Assembly (NCBI RefSeq): GCF_004138325.1
Contig: NZ_SBLB01000009.1
Coordinates: 186,001-250,000, forward strand
Direction: 5' to 3'
DNA length: 64,000 nt
From: Spirosoma sordidisoli
Lineage (GTDB): Bacteria; Bacteroidota; Bacteroidia; Cytophagales; Spirosomataceae
The translations under genes were made by a program, and so were the position numbers. Positions 42,064 to 51,532 of the stretch are shown here, piece after piece (the stretch's first letter is position 1; each line of letters opens with the position of its first letter). Under the pieces are notes generated by a model. It searched no databases, was not told the origin of the DNA, and worked only from the letters and a program-made list of their open reading frames with translations.

Positions 42064-43139
42064 AGCTCCCCTTCCTGTAGGTTGTCCAGATAAACCAGCT
42101 GGCCCGTAGCAACCGCCTGCTGCACTGCCAGCATAGCGCGAACGTTATCCAGCCCCTCGGCCACGGTGGTACCCTGCTGCGGCAACCCATTCAGAATGGT
42201 ATCGGCGAGTCCTTCGAGTTGTAAACGATAAAAATGGGCATCGGCACCCAGAACCTGATGGTACATGGCATCGCGCTCGGAAAAGCAGCTGACATCGCTG
42301 CCTCTGAAATACCAGGGGTTGTAGGTTTTTGCCTGAACGCTGCCCCACTGACCGGCTGCTGAAAAGCCTTCATGCCAGTCGCCCCGGTAGCCGATGGTCA
42401 GGTCCAGATGCCCAACGGCGCCGTTCGTAAATTCGGTTTGCAGCGTCCAGTGATAGGCGCCGGATTTTTGCACCAGCCGCGCCCGGATCGACCCGATTGG
42501 CCCCGCCAGAAACCGGGCGGTATCGAGCAGGTGGCTACCATGAGCCAGGAGGTAATAGCGTACTTTGTCGGCTTTTTCGTCGTGACCGGGTTTTAGTGCC
42601 CTGGCGGATAAAACAGGCAATGGCTGCACATTGTCGGTAACTGTATATCGATGGGTGTTATCGCTGTACCAGCCGTTAAAAAACATAAGCTCGCCAATCT
42701 CGTCCCGGATGAACCGCCGTGCGTAGGCAATACCCGGATCGAAGCGTTTCATGTGACCCACCTGGACGTGTACCTGCTGCTGCCTGGTCAGTTCCTGAAG
42801 CCGCAGACAGTCGGTGAGCGAGGTTCCCATCGGTTTTTCAACCAGCACGTGTTTACCGGCTTCGACCGCCCGCAGGGCCATCGGCAAATGAAAGGCATCG
42901 GCCGTCGCAATCAGAATCGCTTCAACGGCCGGGTCGGCCAGCATGGCGTCATAGTCGCGGTAAGCCCGGCGGGGTTGCCAGATGGTGGCCATCCGATCGA
43001 GCAGGTCGTCGGCCGCGTCGCAGAGCGCGTAGAGTTCGGCATTGCGAGCTTTCTGGCAGGCTTCGAAATGGGCAAACTGAGCAATTGGCCCACACCCAAG
43101 TAGGCCCACCCTGAGTAATCGATCGTCCTTTCTGATCAT
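42060..43139 (-). CDS. Cytoplasmic Gfo/Idh/MocA-family dehydrogenase
   Basis: The 359-residue protein has the NAD-binding start RVGLLGCGPIAQFAH, the motif HVLVEKPMGTSLTDCLRL with the EKP Lys, and the Asp/His region GSHLLDTARFLAGP. It has no signal peptide. It is the first gene of a three-gene unit with the isomerase-like and hydrolase genes; a dehydrogenase-isomerase pair is typical of sugar or inositol catabolism. Confidence 0.9.
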   Translation of the reverse strand: MIRKDDRLLRVGLLGCGPIAQFAHFEACQKARNAELYALCDAADDLLDRMATIWQPRRAYRDYDAMLADPAVEAILIATADAFHLPMALRAVEAGKHVLVEKPMGTSLTDCLRLQELTRQQQVHVQVGHMKRFDPGIAYARRFIRDEIGELMFFNGWYSDNTHRYTVTDNVQPLPVLSARALKPGHDEKADKVRYYLLAHGSHLLDTARFLAGPIGSIRARLVQKSGAYHWTLQTEFTNGAVGHLDLTIGYRGDWHEGFSAAGQWGSVQAKTYNPWYFRGSDVSCFSERDAMYHQVLGADAHFYRLQLEGLADTILNGLPQQGTTVAEGLDNVRAMLAVQQAVATGQLVYLDNLQEGEL

Positions 43140-43671
43140 ACAAACTAGCCGGGTTAAGAAACAATAGCCGCAAATAAGCAGGAACGGGCCATCCCGGCAA
43201 CTGGCTAGCGGGTGACCCCATGGACAAACAACATCAAAATTGCTAGCACGAGCTGATCGCCACCCTGCACCGGACTGGTGTCTACATGTTTAACCACTTC
43301 GGTCAGAGACTGGCGCTCTTCGACCCGTCGGTGCAGTAGTACCATCGTACACCGTCGGGTATCTGAAGTGTATCCGGGTAGGTTGACGGCGGTGGACTGA
43401 ACGAAAAAATGGCCGACTTCAACCCGGCCAACCGATCAGCTGGTTTCGAAAGACCCAGTAGTGCGGGAGGTCTCCGGTTTGCCGTCGGTTTGCTATTCAA
43501 TTTTATCCTGGGCTCTGGTATGCCGCTGCGTTTCTGGTTATTGGCGGTTTCTTCCTGGTCTGCGGGTTGCTGCTGTTTGTCGGTTAGAAAATTGAGGCCC
43601 CGGCCCATGTCGATATGGCCATGGAGTAGTGAACCCAAAGGTGGTGAGCTAATCGCCCCCGGCGTTCACGG
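43140..43671. other. Intergenic region with a possible frameshifted membrane-protein relic
   Basis: No complete gene is supported. On the plus strand an ATG at 43409 opens a frame (MADFNPANRSAG). From 43501 a different frame encodes FYPGLWYAAAFLVIGGFFLV then CGLLLFVG and stops at 43585-43587, which looks like a genuine C-terminal membrane helix. Joining the two would need one frameshift near 43,440-43,500, so this may be a decayed small membrane protein. Confidence 0.3.
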
Positions 43672-45390
43672 CTAATTGGTCTGAGCGCTGGGGGCGGTTT
43701 CGGTTACAAGCTGGGTAAGCACGTAAAAATTTGGGTCGGCCGTGAGGGTTTTGTCCCTGACCGGTATCCGTTGCCAGCGGGTGGTTGGCCGCAGGAGCTG
43801 GGTCGGCCCCGATTCGCCGAGGCATACGTTTACCGGCATGTCGAAACCGTCAACGCAGTTTGTCCAGCGATACTCCAGCGTGTTGCCAGTGAACCGGTAG
43901 GCAAGGGTCGGTATCCGGGTGTCGCGCAGGTACTGGTCAAATACCTTCTGTAATTTAAGCCCGGTTAGCCGGCTCAGCTCGGCTTCGACCTGCCTGCCCT
44001 CCACGGTTTTGTGGTAAAACGTCTTGTTGAGTCCGCGCAAGGCCCGACGCCATTTGACATCGTCGTTTACCAGCTGCCGGATCGTGTGGAGCATGTTGCC
44101 CCCTTTGTAATACATATCCCCCGAACCGGCGTGGTTTACCCCGTAGATACCGACAATGGGCCGGTCATTGCGAATCAGTTTCCGACAGCCAATGACGTAG
44201 GTAGCCCCCGCGTTTTTACCGTGATAATACTCGACGTACAGGTTTTCGGCGTAGTTGGTAAAGCTCTCGTGTACCCACATGTCAGCCACGTCTTTGTAGG
44301 TAATATTGTTGGCGAACCATTCATGACCTGATTCGTGGATGATGATAAAATCCCAGAGCAACCCCCAGCCGGTTCCTGACAGATCCCGGCCGCGGTACCC
44401 GTTTTTGAAGCCGTTTCCGTAGGTTACCGAACTCTGGTGTTCCATGCCCAGATAGGGGGCCTCAACCAGTTTGTAGCCATCTTCGTAAAACGGATACGGC
44501 CCGAACCAGTGCTCGAAGGCCCGCAGCATGGGCTTTACCTGTTTAAACTGCTGCCGGGCTGAGTCGGCGGTTTCGGCCAGCGCGTAATAATCGATGGTCA
44601 GCGGGCCTTTTTCGCCCCGGAGTGTATCAGACCAGTGTACGTAGTTGCCGACGTTCAGGTTTACCCCGTAGTTGTTGATCGGGTTAACGACGGCCCAGGT
44701 AAACGTGCGGGTTCCGTCACTGTTCTTTACCACACTACGCAGCCGCCCGTTCGATACGTCGGTCAGCTGCTCAGGAACCGTTACCGCTATCTGCATGGAA
44801 TCGGGCTCGTCATACATATGGTCTTTACAGGGCCACCAGGCGCTGGCCCCTAGTCCCTGGCAGGCCGTAGCGATGAACAGCTGCCCTTTTTTATCCCGCG
44901 AATAAACCATGCCGCCGTCCCAGGGTGGTTTGCGCGCTACGCGTGGTTTGCCGCCGTAGAAGACCGTGATCGATTCGGTCCGGCCAACGCGCTGGGGTTT
45001 TTTCAGCTGAATAAAATAGGCATCACCGTCCCGCCGAAACGGGAGAGACTGACCATCCTGCTCTACCTTTTCGATCTGCACGGGTCGCTGCAAATCAATC
45101 TGCATAACCTGGCCGGGTTTCAGAACCCGGTACCGAACCGTATTGCTACCGCTCAGGGTGCTGTCTTCGGGGTGTAACCGCACCCGAAGATGATAGTGGG
45201 CCAGGTCCCACCAGGCCCGTTCGGGGGTGATGGTGCCCCGAAGGGTATCGTCGTGGGTAAACGCATAGTGCTGGGCGTAGCCGGGAGCCGGCCGGAGGGC
45301 CAGGAAAATAAGCAGGAAACATAGTCCCAGATCGAGGGGACGGAGCAGGCGGATGCGAAAGCTGGAAACCACAGTGTCAGGTACGTTCAC
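43672..45390 (-). CDS. Secreted M1-family metallopeptidase
   Basis: The 572-residue product begins at GTG 45390 with a signal region (LLIFLALRPAPGYAQ). It has the zinc site HESGHEW and the third ligand Glu in WVHESFTNYAENLYVEY, the M1 signature. The substrate-binding motif, normally GAMEN, reads GMEHQ here (YLGMEHQSSV). The domain order is N-terminal beta-sandwich, then catalytic domain, without a long C-terminal superhelix, so it is a short M1 form. It probably cleaves peptides in the periplasm. Confidence 0.9.
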   Translation of the reverse strand: MNVPDTVVSSFRIRLLRPLDLGLCFLLIFLALRPAPGYAQHYAFTHDDTLRGTITPERAWWDLAHYHLRVRLHPEDSTLSGSNTVRYRVLKPGQVMQIDLQRPVQIEKVEQDGQSLPFRRDGDAYFIQLKKPQRVGRTESITVFYGGKPRVARKPPWDGGMVYSRDKKGQLFIATACQGLGASAWWPCKDHMYDEPDSMQIAVTVPEQLTDVSNGRLRSVVKNSDGTRTFTWAVVNPINNYGVNLNVGNYVHWSDTLRGEKGPLTIDYYALAETADSARQQFKQVKPMLRAFEHWFGPYPFYEDGYKLVEAPYLGMEHQSSVTYGNGFKNGYRGRDLSGTGWGLLWDFIIIHESGHEWFANNITYKDVADMWVHESFTNYAENLYVEYYHGKNAGATYVIGCRKLIRNDRPIVGIYGVNHAGSGDMYYKGGNMLHTIRQLVNDDVKWRRALRGLNKTFYHKTVEGRQVEAELSRLTGLKLQKVFDQYLRDTRIPTLAYRFTGNTLEYRWTNCVDGFDMPVNVCLGESGPTQLLRPTTRWQRIPVRDKTLTADPNFYVLTQLVTETAPSAQTN

Positions 45391-45421
45391 GGGCTTGTGA
45401 GAACCCGGAGAAATGAGCGGC

Positions 45422-46357
45422 TTAATAAGCGTTTACCGGGTCTGATACGTTCTTAACCCGATTTTTGAGGTCCGTATTGCCCGGGAGAGGAGTCTGATCG
45501 ACGGCGCGAAGATAATGACCTGGGGTCAAACCTGTAATGGCTTTAAACTGCCGGTTGAAATTAGACAGGTTACCGTAGCCGCAGGCCAGCGCGATCTGGC
45601 TTATGCTGTCGGGTGTTTCCTGCAACATGCGGCAGGCGTGTTTGATCCGCACTTCGTTCAGCAGGCGGGAAAATGTTTTTCGGGTGTGCAGTCGAAAAAA
45701 CCGGCAGAAGGCACCGGGGGTCAAACTGGCTTCTGCTGCTACATCCTCGAGGGTAATGGGCTGGGCATACCGGTTCATGATGAAAGAGAACACATTATCG
45801 AGCCGCTGGTGGTCATCGGGTCGGCGTGGTTTTTCATAGGCCGTGGCCGACAGCATTTCGCGGTTCGGATGGGCGGCCAGCTGGTCGAGCACCGAAAACA
45901 AACAGGTCAGCTGCTCGAACGGACGAAGCCGGTGCAACTCTTCAAGCTGGCTGGTCAGGGCGTTCGGCTGGGTGGCCCGAATACGGACGCCATAGATCGA
46001 ATCCCGCAGCAGGTGGGTCAGGTGTTCCAGTTCGGGCAGGCCAAACAATGGCCCATCGGCCGGATTGTACCGGAGAAACACGGAGTACGACAACGCCCGC
46101 TGGGCAGATCCGGCTTCGAAGTAAGCAGGATCATTTCTAAACACGTGCGGGAGGTTAGCTCCGAGCAACAGCACATCGAAAGGCTGAAACCGGTCAATCC
46201 GGTCGCCGGCAACCAGAGTACCAACCCCCTCGCGGATCAGGGTAAGCTGATACTCGGGATGAAAATGAAGTCGGTTATACAGGTGCGGTCCATCATCGAC
46301 CTGTACCCGAAACGAACGGGAGTCGACCGTTGGAACACGAAACAGTAAAGGTTTCAT
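45422..46357 (-). CDS. AraC-family transcriptional regulator
   Basis: ATG 46357 (MKPLLFRVPTVD) gives 311 residues; the longer frame to 46462 would run into the divergent promoter. An N-terminal cupin-like domain (LYNRLHFHPEYQLTLIREGV, LLGANLPHVFRN) is followed by two AraC HTHs at about 205-300 (LEDVAAEASLTPGAFCRFFR, ISQIALACGYGNLSNFNRQF). It is divergent from the hydroxyproline operon with 137 bp between start codons and is the likely regulator of that operon. Confidence 0.9.
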   Translation of the reverse strand: MKPLLFRVPTVDSRSFRVQVDDGPHLYNRLHFHPEYQLTLIREGVGTLVAGDRIDRFQPFDVLLLGANLPHVFRNDPAYFEAGSAQRALSYSVFLRYNPADGPLFGLPELEHLTHLLRDSIYGVRIRATQPNALTSQLEELHRLRPFEQLTCLFSVLDQLAAHPNREMLSATAYEKPRRPDDHQRLDNVFSFIMNRYAQPITLEDVAAEASLTPGAFCRFFRLHTRKTFSRLLNEVRIKHACRMLQETPDSISQIALACGYGNLSNFNRQFKAITGLTPGHYLRAVDQTPLPGNTDLKNRVKNVSDPVNAY

Positions 46358-46411
46358 GATACAGTAAAGCATACACAAGCCGTATAAATACTTAAAATGA
46401 GTGAAAAATGT

Positions 46412-46427
46412 ATTAGTATTCGCTAAT
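46412..46427. promoter_or_regulatory. Inverted repeat in the AraC/hydroxyproline divergent promoter
   Basis: ATTAG and CTAAT flank TATTCG. It is midway between divergent start codons and might be an operator, but 5-bp arms are weak evidence. Confidence 0.25.
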
Positions 46428-46494
46428 TCGCCATATCTAGCAGAAGCGGATCTGCCGGACATTTGTCTGTACCTTTTTCAACCGGATAGCTCAT

Positions 46495-47409
46495 ATGGCA
46501 CAACCTGTTCAATGGGAGGGCGTATATCCCGCCCTGCTCACTCCGTTTACGGCCGACGATCAGCTCGATCTGCCGCTGTTTGAGACCAATCTTCATGCTC
46601 AGCTTGAGGCTGGTGTACATGGCCTGATACTGGGAGGGTCCCTTGGCGAAGCCAGTACACTGACCCGGCCGGAAAAGATAACCCTGCTGCAAACGGCGCA
46701 GTCGGTCAGTAACGGCCGTGTACCGGTGTTGATGAATATTGCCGAGCAGGCCACGCGCGAAGCGGTAGCCTGCGCCCGGGAGGCCGAAGCGCATGGCGCC
46801 GATGGGCTGATGGTCTTACCCCCCATGCGGTACTATGCCGACCCGCGCGAGACCGTGGTGTTCTTTAAGACCGTGGCGGAGGCAACTTCACTGCCGATCA
46901 TGATCTACAACAATCCGTATGATTACAAGATTATGACCACTGTGGCTATGTTCAGGGAGCTGGCTGAGTTACCGAACATACAGGCCGTTAAAGAATCGAC
47001 CCGCGATCTGACGAACATCACCCGGATGCGCAATGCATTCGGCGATCGATTCAGGATTCTGGGCGGGGTGGATACGCTGGCTTTCGAAGCCCTCGTACTG
47101 GGCGCCGACGGCTGGGTGGCTGGACTGGTCGATGCGTTTCCAGCGGAGACGGTGGCCATCTATGAGTTGACGAAAGCTGGCCAGTTTGATGAAGCCCGCG
47201 ACATTTACCGGTGGTTCATGCCCCTGCTCGAGCTGGACATTCATCCGAAGCTGGTTCAGTATATCAAACTGGCGGCCACCGCAACCGGCATCGGGTCTGA
47301 ACACGTTCGCGCCCCCCGTCTCACCCTCGATGCGGCAGAGCGCGAACAGGTTTGGTCGCTGATTCAAACGCAGCTTGCCTGTCGGCCGGAGTTAACGGCT
47401 GCTCGATAA
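46495..47409 (+). CDS. DHDPS-family protein, probable hydroxyproline-pathway deaminase
   Basis: The 304-residue protein is a class I aldolase-type TIM barrel: LGGSLGEASTLTRPEK, YNNPYDYKI, and Schiff-base Lys in VKESTRDLTNI. Family members include dihydrodipicolinate synthase, N-acetylneuraminate lyase and the pyrroline-4-hydroxy-2-carboxylate deaminase of D-hydroxyproline breakdown. Its position before a hydroxyproline epimerase-like and a DadA-like gene favours the last. The 12-bp gap to the next gene indicates an operon. Confidence 0.85.
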   Translation: MAQPVQWEGVYPALLTPFTADDQLDLPLFETNLHAQLEAGVHGLILGGSLGEASTLTRPEKITLLQTAQSVSNGRVPVLMNIAEQATREAVACAREAEAHGADGLMVLPPMRYYADPRETVVFFKTVAEATSLPIMIYNNPYDYKIMTTVAMFRELAELPNIQAVKESTRDLTNITRMRNAFGDRFRILGGVDTLAFEALVLGADGWVAGLVDAFPAETVAIYELTKAGQFDEARDIYRWFMPLLELDIHPKLVQYIKLAATATGIGSEHVRAPRLTLDAAEREQVWSLIQTQLACRPELTAAR

Positions 47410-47421
47410 TACCTATTCCAT

Positions 47422-48426
47422 ATGCCAGACTTTCATTTTTTCTGCATCGACGCGCATACCTGTGGTAATCCGGTACGGGTGGTTACGGGAGGCAGCATTC
47501 CTGCGTTGATCGGTGAGTCGATGAGCGAGAAGCGGCAGCACTTTCTGCGCGAGTACGACTGGATTCGCAAAGCGCTGATGTTCGAACCACGCGGGCACGA
47601 TATGATGTCGGGAAGTATTCTCTACCCGCCAACCAACCCGGCTCATGATGCTGGCGTGTTGTTCATCGAAACCTCAGGCTGTTTACCCATGTGTGGGCAT
47701 GGCACCATCGGTACCGTTACAGTAGCCATCGAGCAGGGACTCATCACACCGAAAACGCCGGGGGTTCTGTTGCTGGAAGTGCCGGCGGGTCTCGTTCGTG
47801 CCGAATACAAGCAGGAAGGGGGGCGGGTAAGGTCAGTAAAGATCACCAACGTGAAGTCGTATCTGGCCGCCGAGAAACTGACGGTCGAGTGTCCCGATCT
47901 GGGAGAGCTGACGGTCGATGTGGCCTACGGCGGTAATTTCTATGCCATCGTCGATCCGCAACCGTCGTTCCCCGGGCTGGAGCATTACAAGGCCGAACAA
48001 CTCATTGCCTGGGCCCGCGTCATGCGTCAGCGGCTGAATGAGCGGTACACCTTCGTTCATCCCGAAAACCCGACGATCAACGGACTAAGCCATATCCTCT
48101 GGACGGGCGCGCCGTTACAACAGACCTCTACAGCCCGAAACGCTGTTTTCTACGGCGACAAAGCCATTGACCGATCGCCCTGCGGCACCGGCACTTCGGC
48201 CCGACTGGCTCAATGGTACGCCCAGGGTCGGCTCAAACCGGGCGAAACCTTCGTCCACGAAAGTATCATCGGCTCTATATTCAACGGGCGGATCGAGGCC
48301 GAAACCGAGCTGGGCGGTAAGCCTGCCATCGTGCCTAGTATTGAAGGGTGGGCGGTTATCCACGGTTACAACCATATTATCGTAAACGAGGCTGATCCCT
48401 ACCGGTTTGGCTTCCAGGTTTTATGA
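47422..48426 (+). CDS. 4-hydroxyproline epimerase (proline racemase family)
   Basis: The 334-residue protein has both catalytic Cys motifs of the family: MCGHGTIGTV and SPCGTGTSARLA. The second Cys is Thr in trans-3-hydroxyproline dehydratases, so epimerase is favoured. It starts FFCIDAHTCGNPVRVVTGGS, the usual N terminus. It would convert trans-4-hydroxy-L-proline to cis-4-hydroxy-D-proline. It overlaps the next gene by four bases. Confidence 0.92.
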   Translation: MPDFHFFCIDAHTCGNPVRVVTGGSIPALIGESMSEKRQHFLREYDWIRKALMFEPRGHDMMSGSILYPPTNPAHDAGVLFIETSGCLPMCGHGTIGTVTVAIEQGLITPKTPGVLLLEVPAGLVRAEYKQEGGRVRSVKITNVKSYLAAEKLTVECPDLGELTVDVAYGGNFYAIVDPQPSFPGLEHYKAEQLIAWARVMRQRLNERYTFVHPENPTINGLSHILWTGAPLQQTSTARNAVFYGDKAIDRSPCGTGTSARLAQWYAQGRLKPGETFVHESIIGSIFNGRIEAETELGGKPAIVPSIEGWAVIHGYNHIIVNEADPYRFGFQVL

Positions 48427-49685
48427 TCCAGAACAAAGGCCTCCATGTCGGAATCATTGGTGGCGGTATTGCGGGCCTGTGCTCGGCCTATTACCTGCGA
48501 CAGGCTGGCTACCGGGTGACGATCTTCGACCAGAACCGGATTACCGATGGGTGTTCATTCGGCAATGCCGGTATGATTGTACCCAGCCATATTATTCCGC
48601 TGGCGCAGCCGGGTATGATCGCCAAAGGACTTCGCTGGATGCTTCGGTCGACCAGTCCGTTTTACGTAAAGCCCCGGCTCAACGCCGATCTGGTGCGCTG
48701 GGGCTGGCTGTTTTACCGGCACGCCACAGACGAGCACGTAGAGCGGGCCATACCCGCGCTGCGCGATATCAGCCTGCTCAGCAAGCAACTGTATCAGGAA
48801 CTGGCCGCTACGGACGAGCTGAGTTTTGGCTGGCAGGAGCGGGGGCTTTTCATGCTCTACAAAACCGCATCTGCCGAACATGAAATGGGCGAGGAGGCCC
48901 GGGTAGCCAACCGGGTGGGTATTGAAGCCCAGGTATTGACCGGCGCGCAGGTGCAGGCCCTTGAACCGCAGGTCCGGGTCGACGTTCGGGGGGCGGTGTA
49001 TTACCCCGGCGATGCGCACCTCAACCCGGCAGAACTGATTAGCTCGCTGATCAGCTGGCTGCGGATTTATGAGGTTCAGTTTGTGGAAGAAGCGTCCGTT
49101 ACGGGTTTCAAAACCGACAACCGTCGGCTGAGCAGTGTCCATACTAAACACGGTGACTATCCGGTCGATGAAGTGGTTGTAGCGGGCGGGGCCTGGTCGC
49201 CGGAGCTTGCCCGGCTACTCGGGTTTTTCCTCCCCCTGCAGGGAGGAAAGGGCTACAGTTTCATGGTACCAAATCTGGCCAGTAACGTGCAGATTCCGGC
49301 CATCATGCTGGAGGCAAGGGCCACGGCCACGCCCATGGGGAACAGCCTGCGGTTTGCGGGTACGCTGGAGGTGGCCGGCACCGATCAGACCATCAACATG
49401 AATCGGGTGCGGGGTATTTACGAATCCATCAGCCAGTACTATCCGGACATTCCGGTGCAAATGCCAACCGTAGATAAAGTCTGGAAAGGGTTGCGGCCCT
49501 GCTCGCCCGACGGTTTGCCGTACATTGGTCGTACAGGTCGTTTCGATAACGTAACCCTGGCCACCGGTCATGGCATGATGGGGCTGAGTCTCGGGCCCGC
49601 TACCGGGAAGCTCGTTGCCGAAACCATTGCCGGAACCAGCACCGGGGTTAAGCTCGACCCGTTCCGACCCGACCGGTTTGCGTGA
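48423..49685 (+). CDS. FAD-dependent D-amino acid (hydroxyproline) dehydrogenase, DadA-like
   Basis: The 420-residue protein has an N-terminal FAD-binding motif GIIGGGIAGLCSAYYLRQAG and a C-terminal GLRPCSPDGLPYIGRT and TGHGMMGLSLGPATGKLV, typical of the DadA/DAO family. Its neighbours suggest it oxidises cis-4-hydroxy-D-proline to pyrroline-4-hydroxy-2-carboxylate, the substrate of the DHDPS-family gene two places upstream. The final 2-oxoglutarate-semialdehyde dehydrogenase of the pathway is not in the window. Confidence 0.9.
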   Translation: MIQNKGLHVGIIGGGIAGLCSAYYLRQAGYRVTIFDQNRITDGCSFGNAGMIVPSHIIPLAQPGMIAKGLRWMLRSTSPFYVKPRLNADLVRWGWLFYRHATDEHVERAIPALRDISLLSKQLYQELAATDELSFGWQERGLFMLYKTASAEHEMGEEARVANRVGIEAQVLTGAQVQALEPQVRVDVRGAVYYPGDAHLNPAELISSLISWLRIYEVQFVEEASVTGFKTDNRRLSSVHTKHGDYPVDEVVVAGGAWSPELARLLGFFLPLQGGKGYSFMVPNLASNVQIPAIMLEARATATPMGNSLRFAGTLEVAGTDQTINMNRVRGIYESISQYYPDIPVQMPTVDKVWKGLRPCSPDGLPYIGRTGRFDNVTLATGHGMMGLSLGPATGKLVAETIAGTSTGVKLDPFRPDRFA

Positions 49686-49708
49686 GCCGCCCTGGGGTAG
49701 GAGAGGGG

Positions 49709-51481
49709 TTAGTCGGGTTCTACCGTGGCCGGGTCAATGACCTTCCGTTCGCCGATCTGCTGGCGCCACATGGCGTAGTACAGGCCCTTGCGCTCGACCA
49801 GGTCGGCATGACTCCCTGTTTCCACGATCTTTCCTTTTTCGAGCACGAAAATGGTGTTGGCGTGCAGGATGGTGGAGAGCCGGTGGGCAATCAGGATAGT
49901 GATCTGTTCATGCAGCGCCGACACTGCCCGAACCGTAGCGGTAATTTCATCTTCGGTGAGCGAATCCAGCGCCGATGTGGCCTCGTCGAAAATCAACAGC
50001 CGTGGGTTTCGAACCAGCGCCCGGGCAATGGACAGGCGTTGTTTTTCGCCCCCCGACATTTTCAGTCCCCCTTCGCCGATGGGCGTATCGAGGCCTTTTG
50101 CGGAGCGGGCCAGGAGGTGGTTACAGGCGGCTTTGTCGAGGGCTTCGAGCATCTCGGCTTCCGAAGCGTCGGGTTTGACGAAGAGCAGGTTCTCCCGAAT
50201 GGTACCCGAAAAGAGGTGCGTATCCTGCGTGACGAAACCAATCTGCCGACGCATCGGGTTGAACCGGAGGTCTTTCGTTGAGATGTCGTTGTAATAGATT
50301 TCACCGCCTACGGGTCTGTACAGGCCCACCAGCAGTTTAACCATCGTTGATTTACCCGAGCCAGAGGGGCCGACGAAGGCAATGGTATCGCCCAGCGCAG
50401 CATCGAACGATACGCCGTCAATAGCGTTCTGGCTGGCTCCTTTATGCCGAAATATCACGTCAGTGAACCGCAACCGCTCGATCGGACCCACCTCGATCGG
50501 TGATTCGGGATTGCGCTCGATGGGTTTATCCATCAGCGATGCGAAACTGTTCAGCCCGGCTTCGGCTTCGCGGTAGGCCAGAATGATATTACCGAGTTCC
50601 TGCAGCGGGGTGAAGATGGCGACCGAGATGAACTGCATCGAGATCAGCTCGCCGGTGCTCAAAATGTCCCGAAAAATCAACCACAGCAGGGTGAACAATA
50701 CCGATTGTTTCAGGATGCTGAGCGTACTGCTTTGCCAAAACGACAGCAGCCGCACCCGCCGGACTTTGAACATCTCCAGCTCGAAAATTTTACGGGTCTG
50801 GCCCGTCAACCGCCGAATCTCCGAAAAGGTAAGGCCCAGACTCTTAACCAGCTCGATGTTCCGGAGCGACTCGGTTATGACGCCTGACAGGAGCGCCGTT
50901 TCGCGGTTGATGGAGCGCTGGGTCGTTTTGATCTGTCGGCTGAGCAGGCCCGTGAGCCCGCCCAGCAACAACACCCCGATCAGAAACACAGGAACCAGCG
51001 CCCAGTGTTTCGTGACGGCGTACCAGATCAAAAAGCCCATACCCACTACCGACGCAAAAAGTACGTTGATAAACGAGTTAATGAATTTCTCGGTGTCGGT
51101 ACGGACCTTTTGCAGAATGGCCAGTGTGGCCCCGCTGCTCTGGTCGCCAAACTCCTGATACGACAGCCGAAGGGTTTGTTTCAGTCCATCGTTGAAGATA
51201 TCCGTACCGAATTTCTGCACCACCAGCCGCGTGACGTACTCCTGCAGGGCTTTCATGACATTAGCCAGAATGGCTACCCCAACGGCCAGACCCAGCAGTT
51301 GTAAAACACCGCGTATTTTCTCCGACTCAGTTTTCTGCCCCGGATTGGTGGCATACTCGTCGATCAGTTTACCGAAGATGATCGGGTCGATCAGGGCCAG
51401 CGCCTGCGCAACGCCCGCCAGGCCCAGCGCCAGAACGGCCAGCCAGCGGTATGGATACAGATATTTCCAGAGAATGGGCAC
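49709..51481 (-). CDS. ABC transporter, fused permease and ATPase (exporter type)
   Basis: The 590-residue product begins at GTG 51481. Residues 1-310 form a six-helix ABC exporter membrane domain (WLAVLALGLAGVAQALAL, VGMGFLIWYAVTKHW). The ATPase has Walker A GPSGSGKST, Q loop GFVTQDTHLF, signature MSGGEKQR, Walker B LLIFDEATSALD and H-loop IAHRLS. As a half-transporter it would work as a dimer. Substrate is unknown. It converges with the hydroxyproline operon. Confidence 0.93.
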   Translation of the reverse strand: MPILWKYLYPYRWLAVLALGLAGVAQALALIDPIIFGKLIDEYATNPGQKTESEKIRGVLQLLGLAVGVAILANVMKALQEYVTRLVVQKFGTDIFNDGLKQTLRLSYQEFGDQSSGATLAILQKVRTDTEKFINSFINVLFASVVGMGFLIWYAVTKHWALVPVFLIGVLLLGGLTGLLSRQIKTTQRSINRETALLSGVITESLRNIELVKSLGLTFSEIRRLTGQTRKIFELEMFKVRRVRLLSFWQSSTLSILKQSVLFTLLWLIFRDILSTGELISMQFISVAIFTPLQELGNIILAYREAEAGLNSFASLMDKPIERNPESPIEVGPIERLRFTDVIFRHKGASQNAIDGVSFDAALGDTIAFVGPSGSGKSTMVKLLVGLYRPVGGEIYYNDISTKDLRFNPMRRQIGFVTQDTHLFSGTIRENLLFVKPDASEAEMLEALDKAACNHLLARSAKGLDTPIGEGGLKMSGGEKQRLSIARALVRNPRLLIFDEATSALDSLTEDEITATVRAVSALHEQITILIAHRLSTILHANTIFVLEKGKIVETGSHADLVERKGLYYAMWRQQIGERKVIDPATVEPD

Positions 51482-51532
51482 GCCTGTAGGGGTTAACGTG
51501 TGACAAATGCAACGCCGACCCGTTCAGACCGT

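Noticed and set aside
45515..46348. 277-codon plus-strand frame opposite the AraC gene
   Set aside because: It is a mirror of a high-GC regulator gene with clear AraC domains and has no motif of its own.
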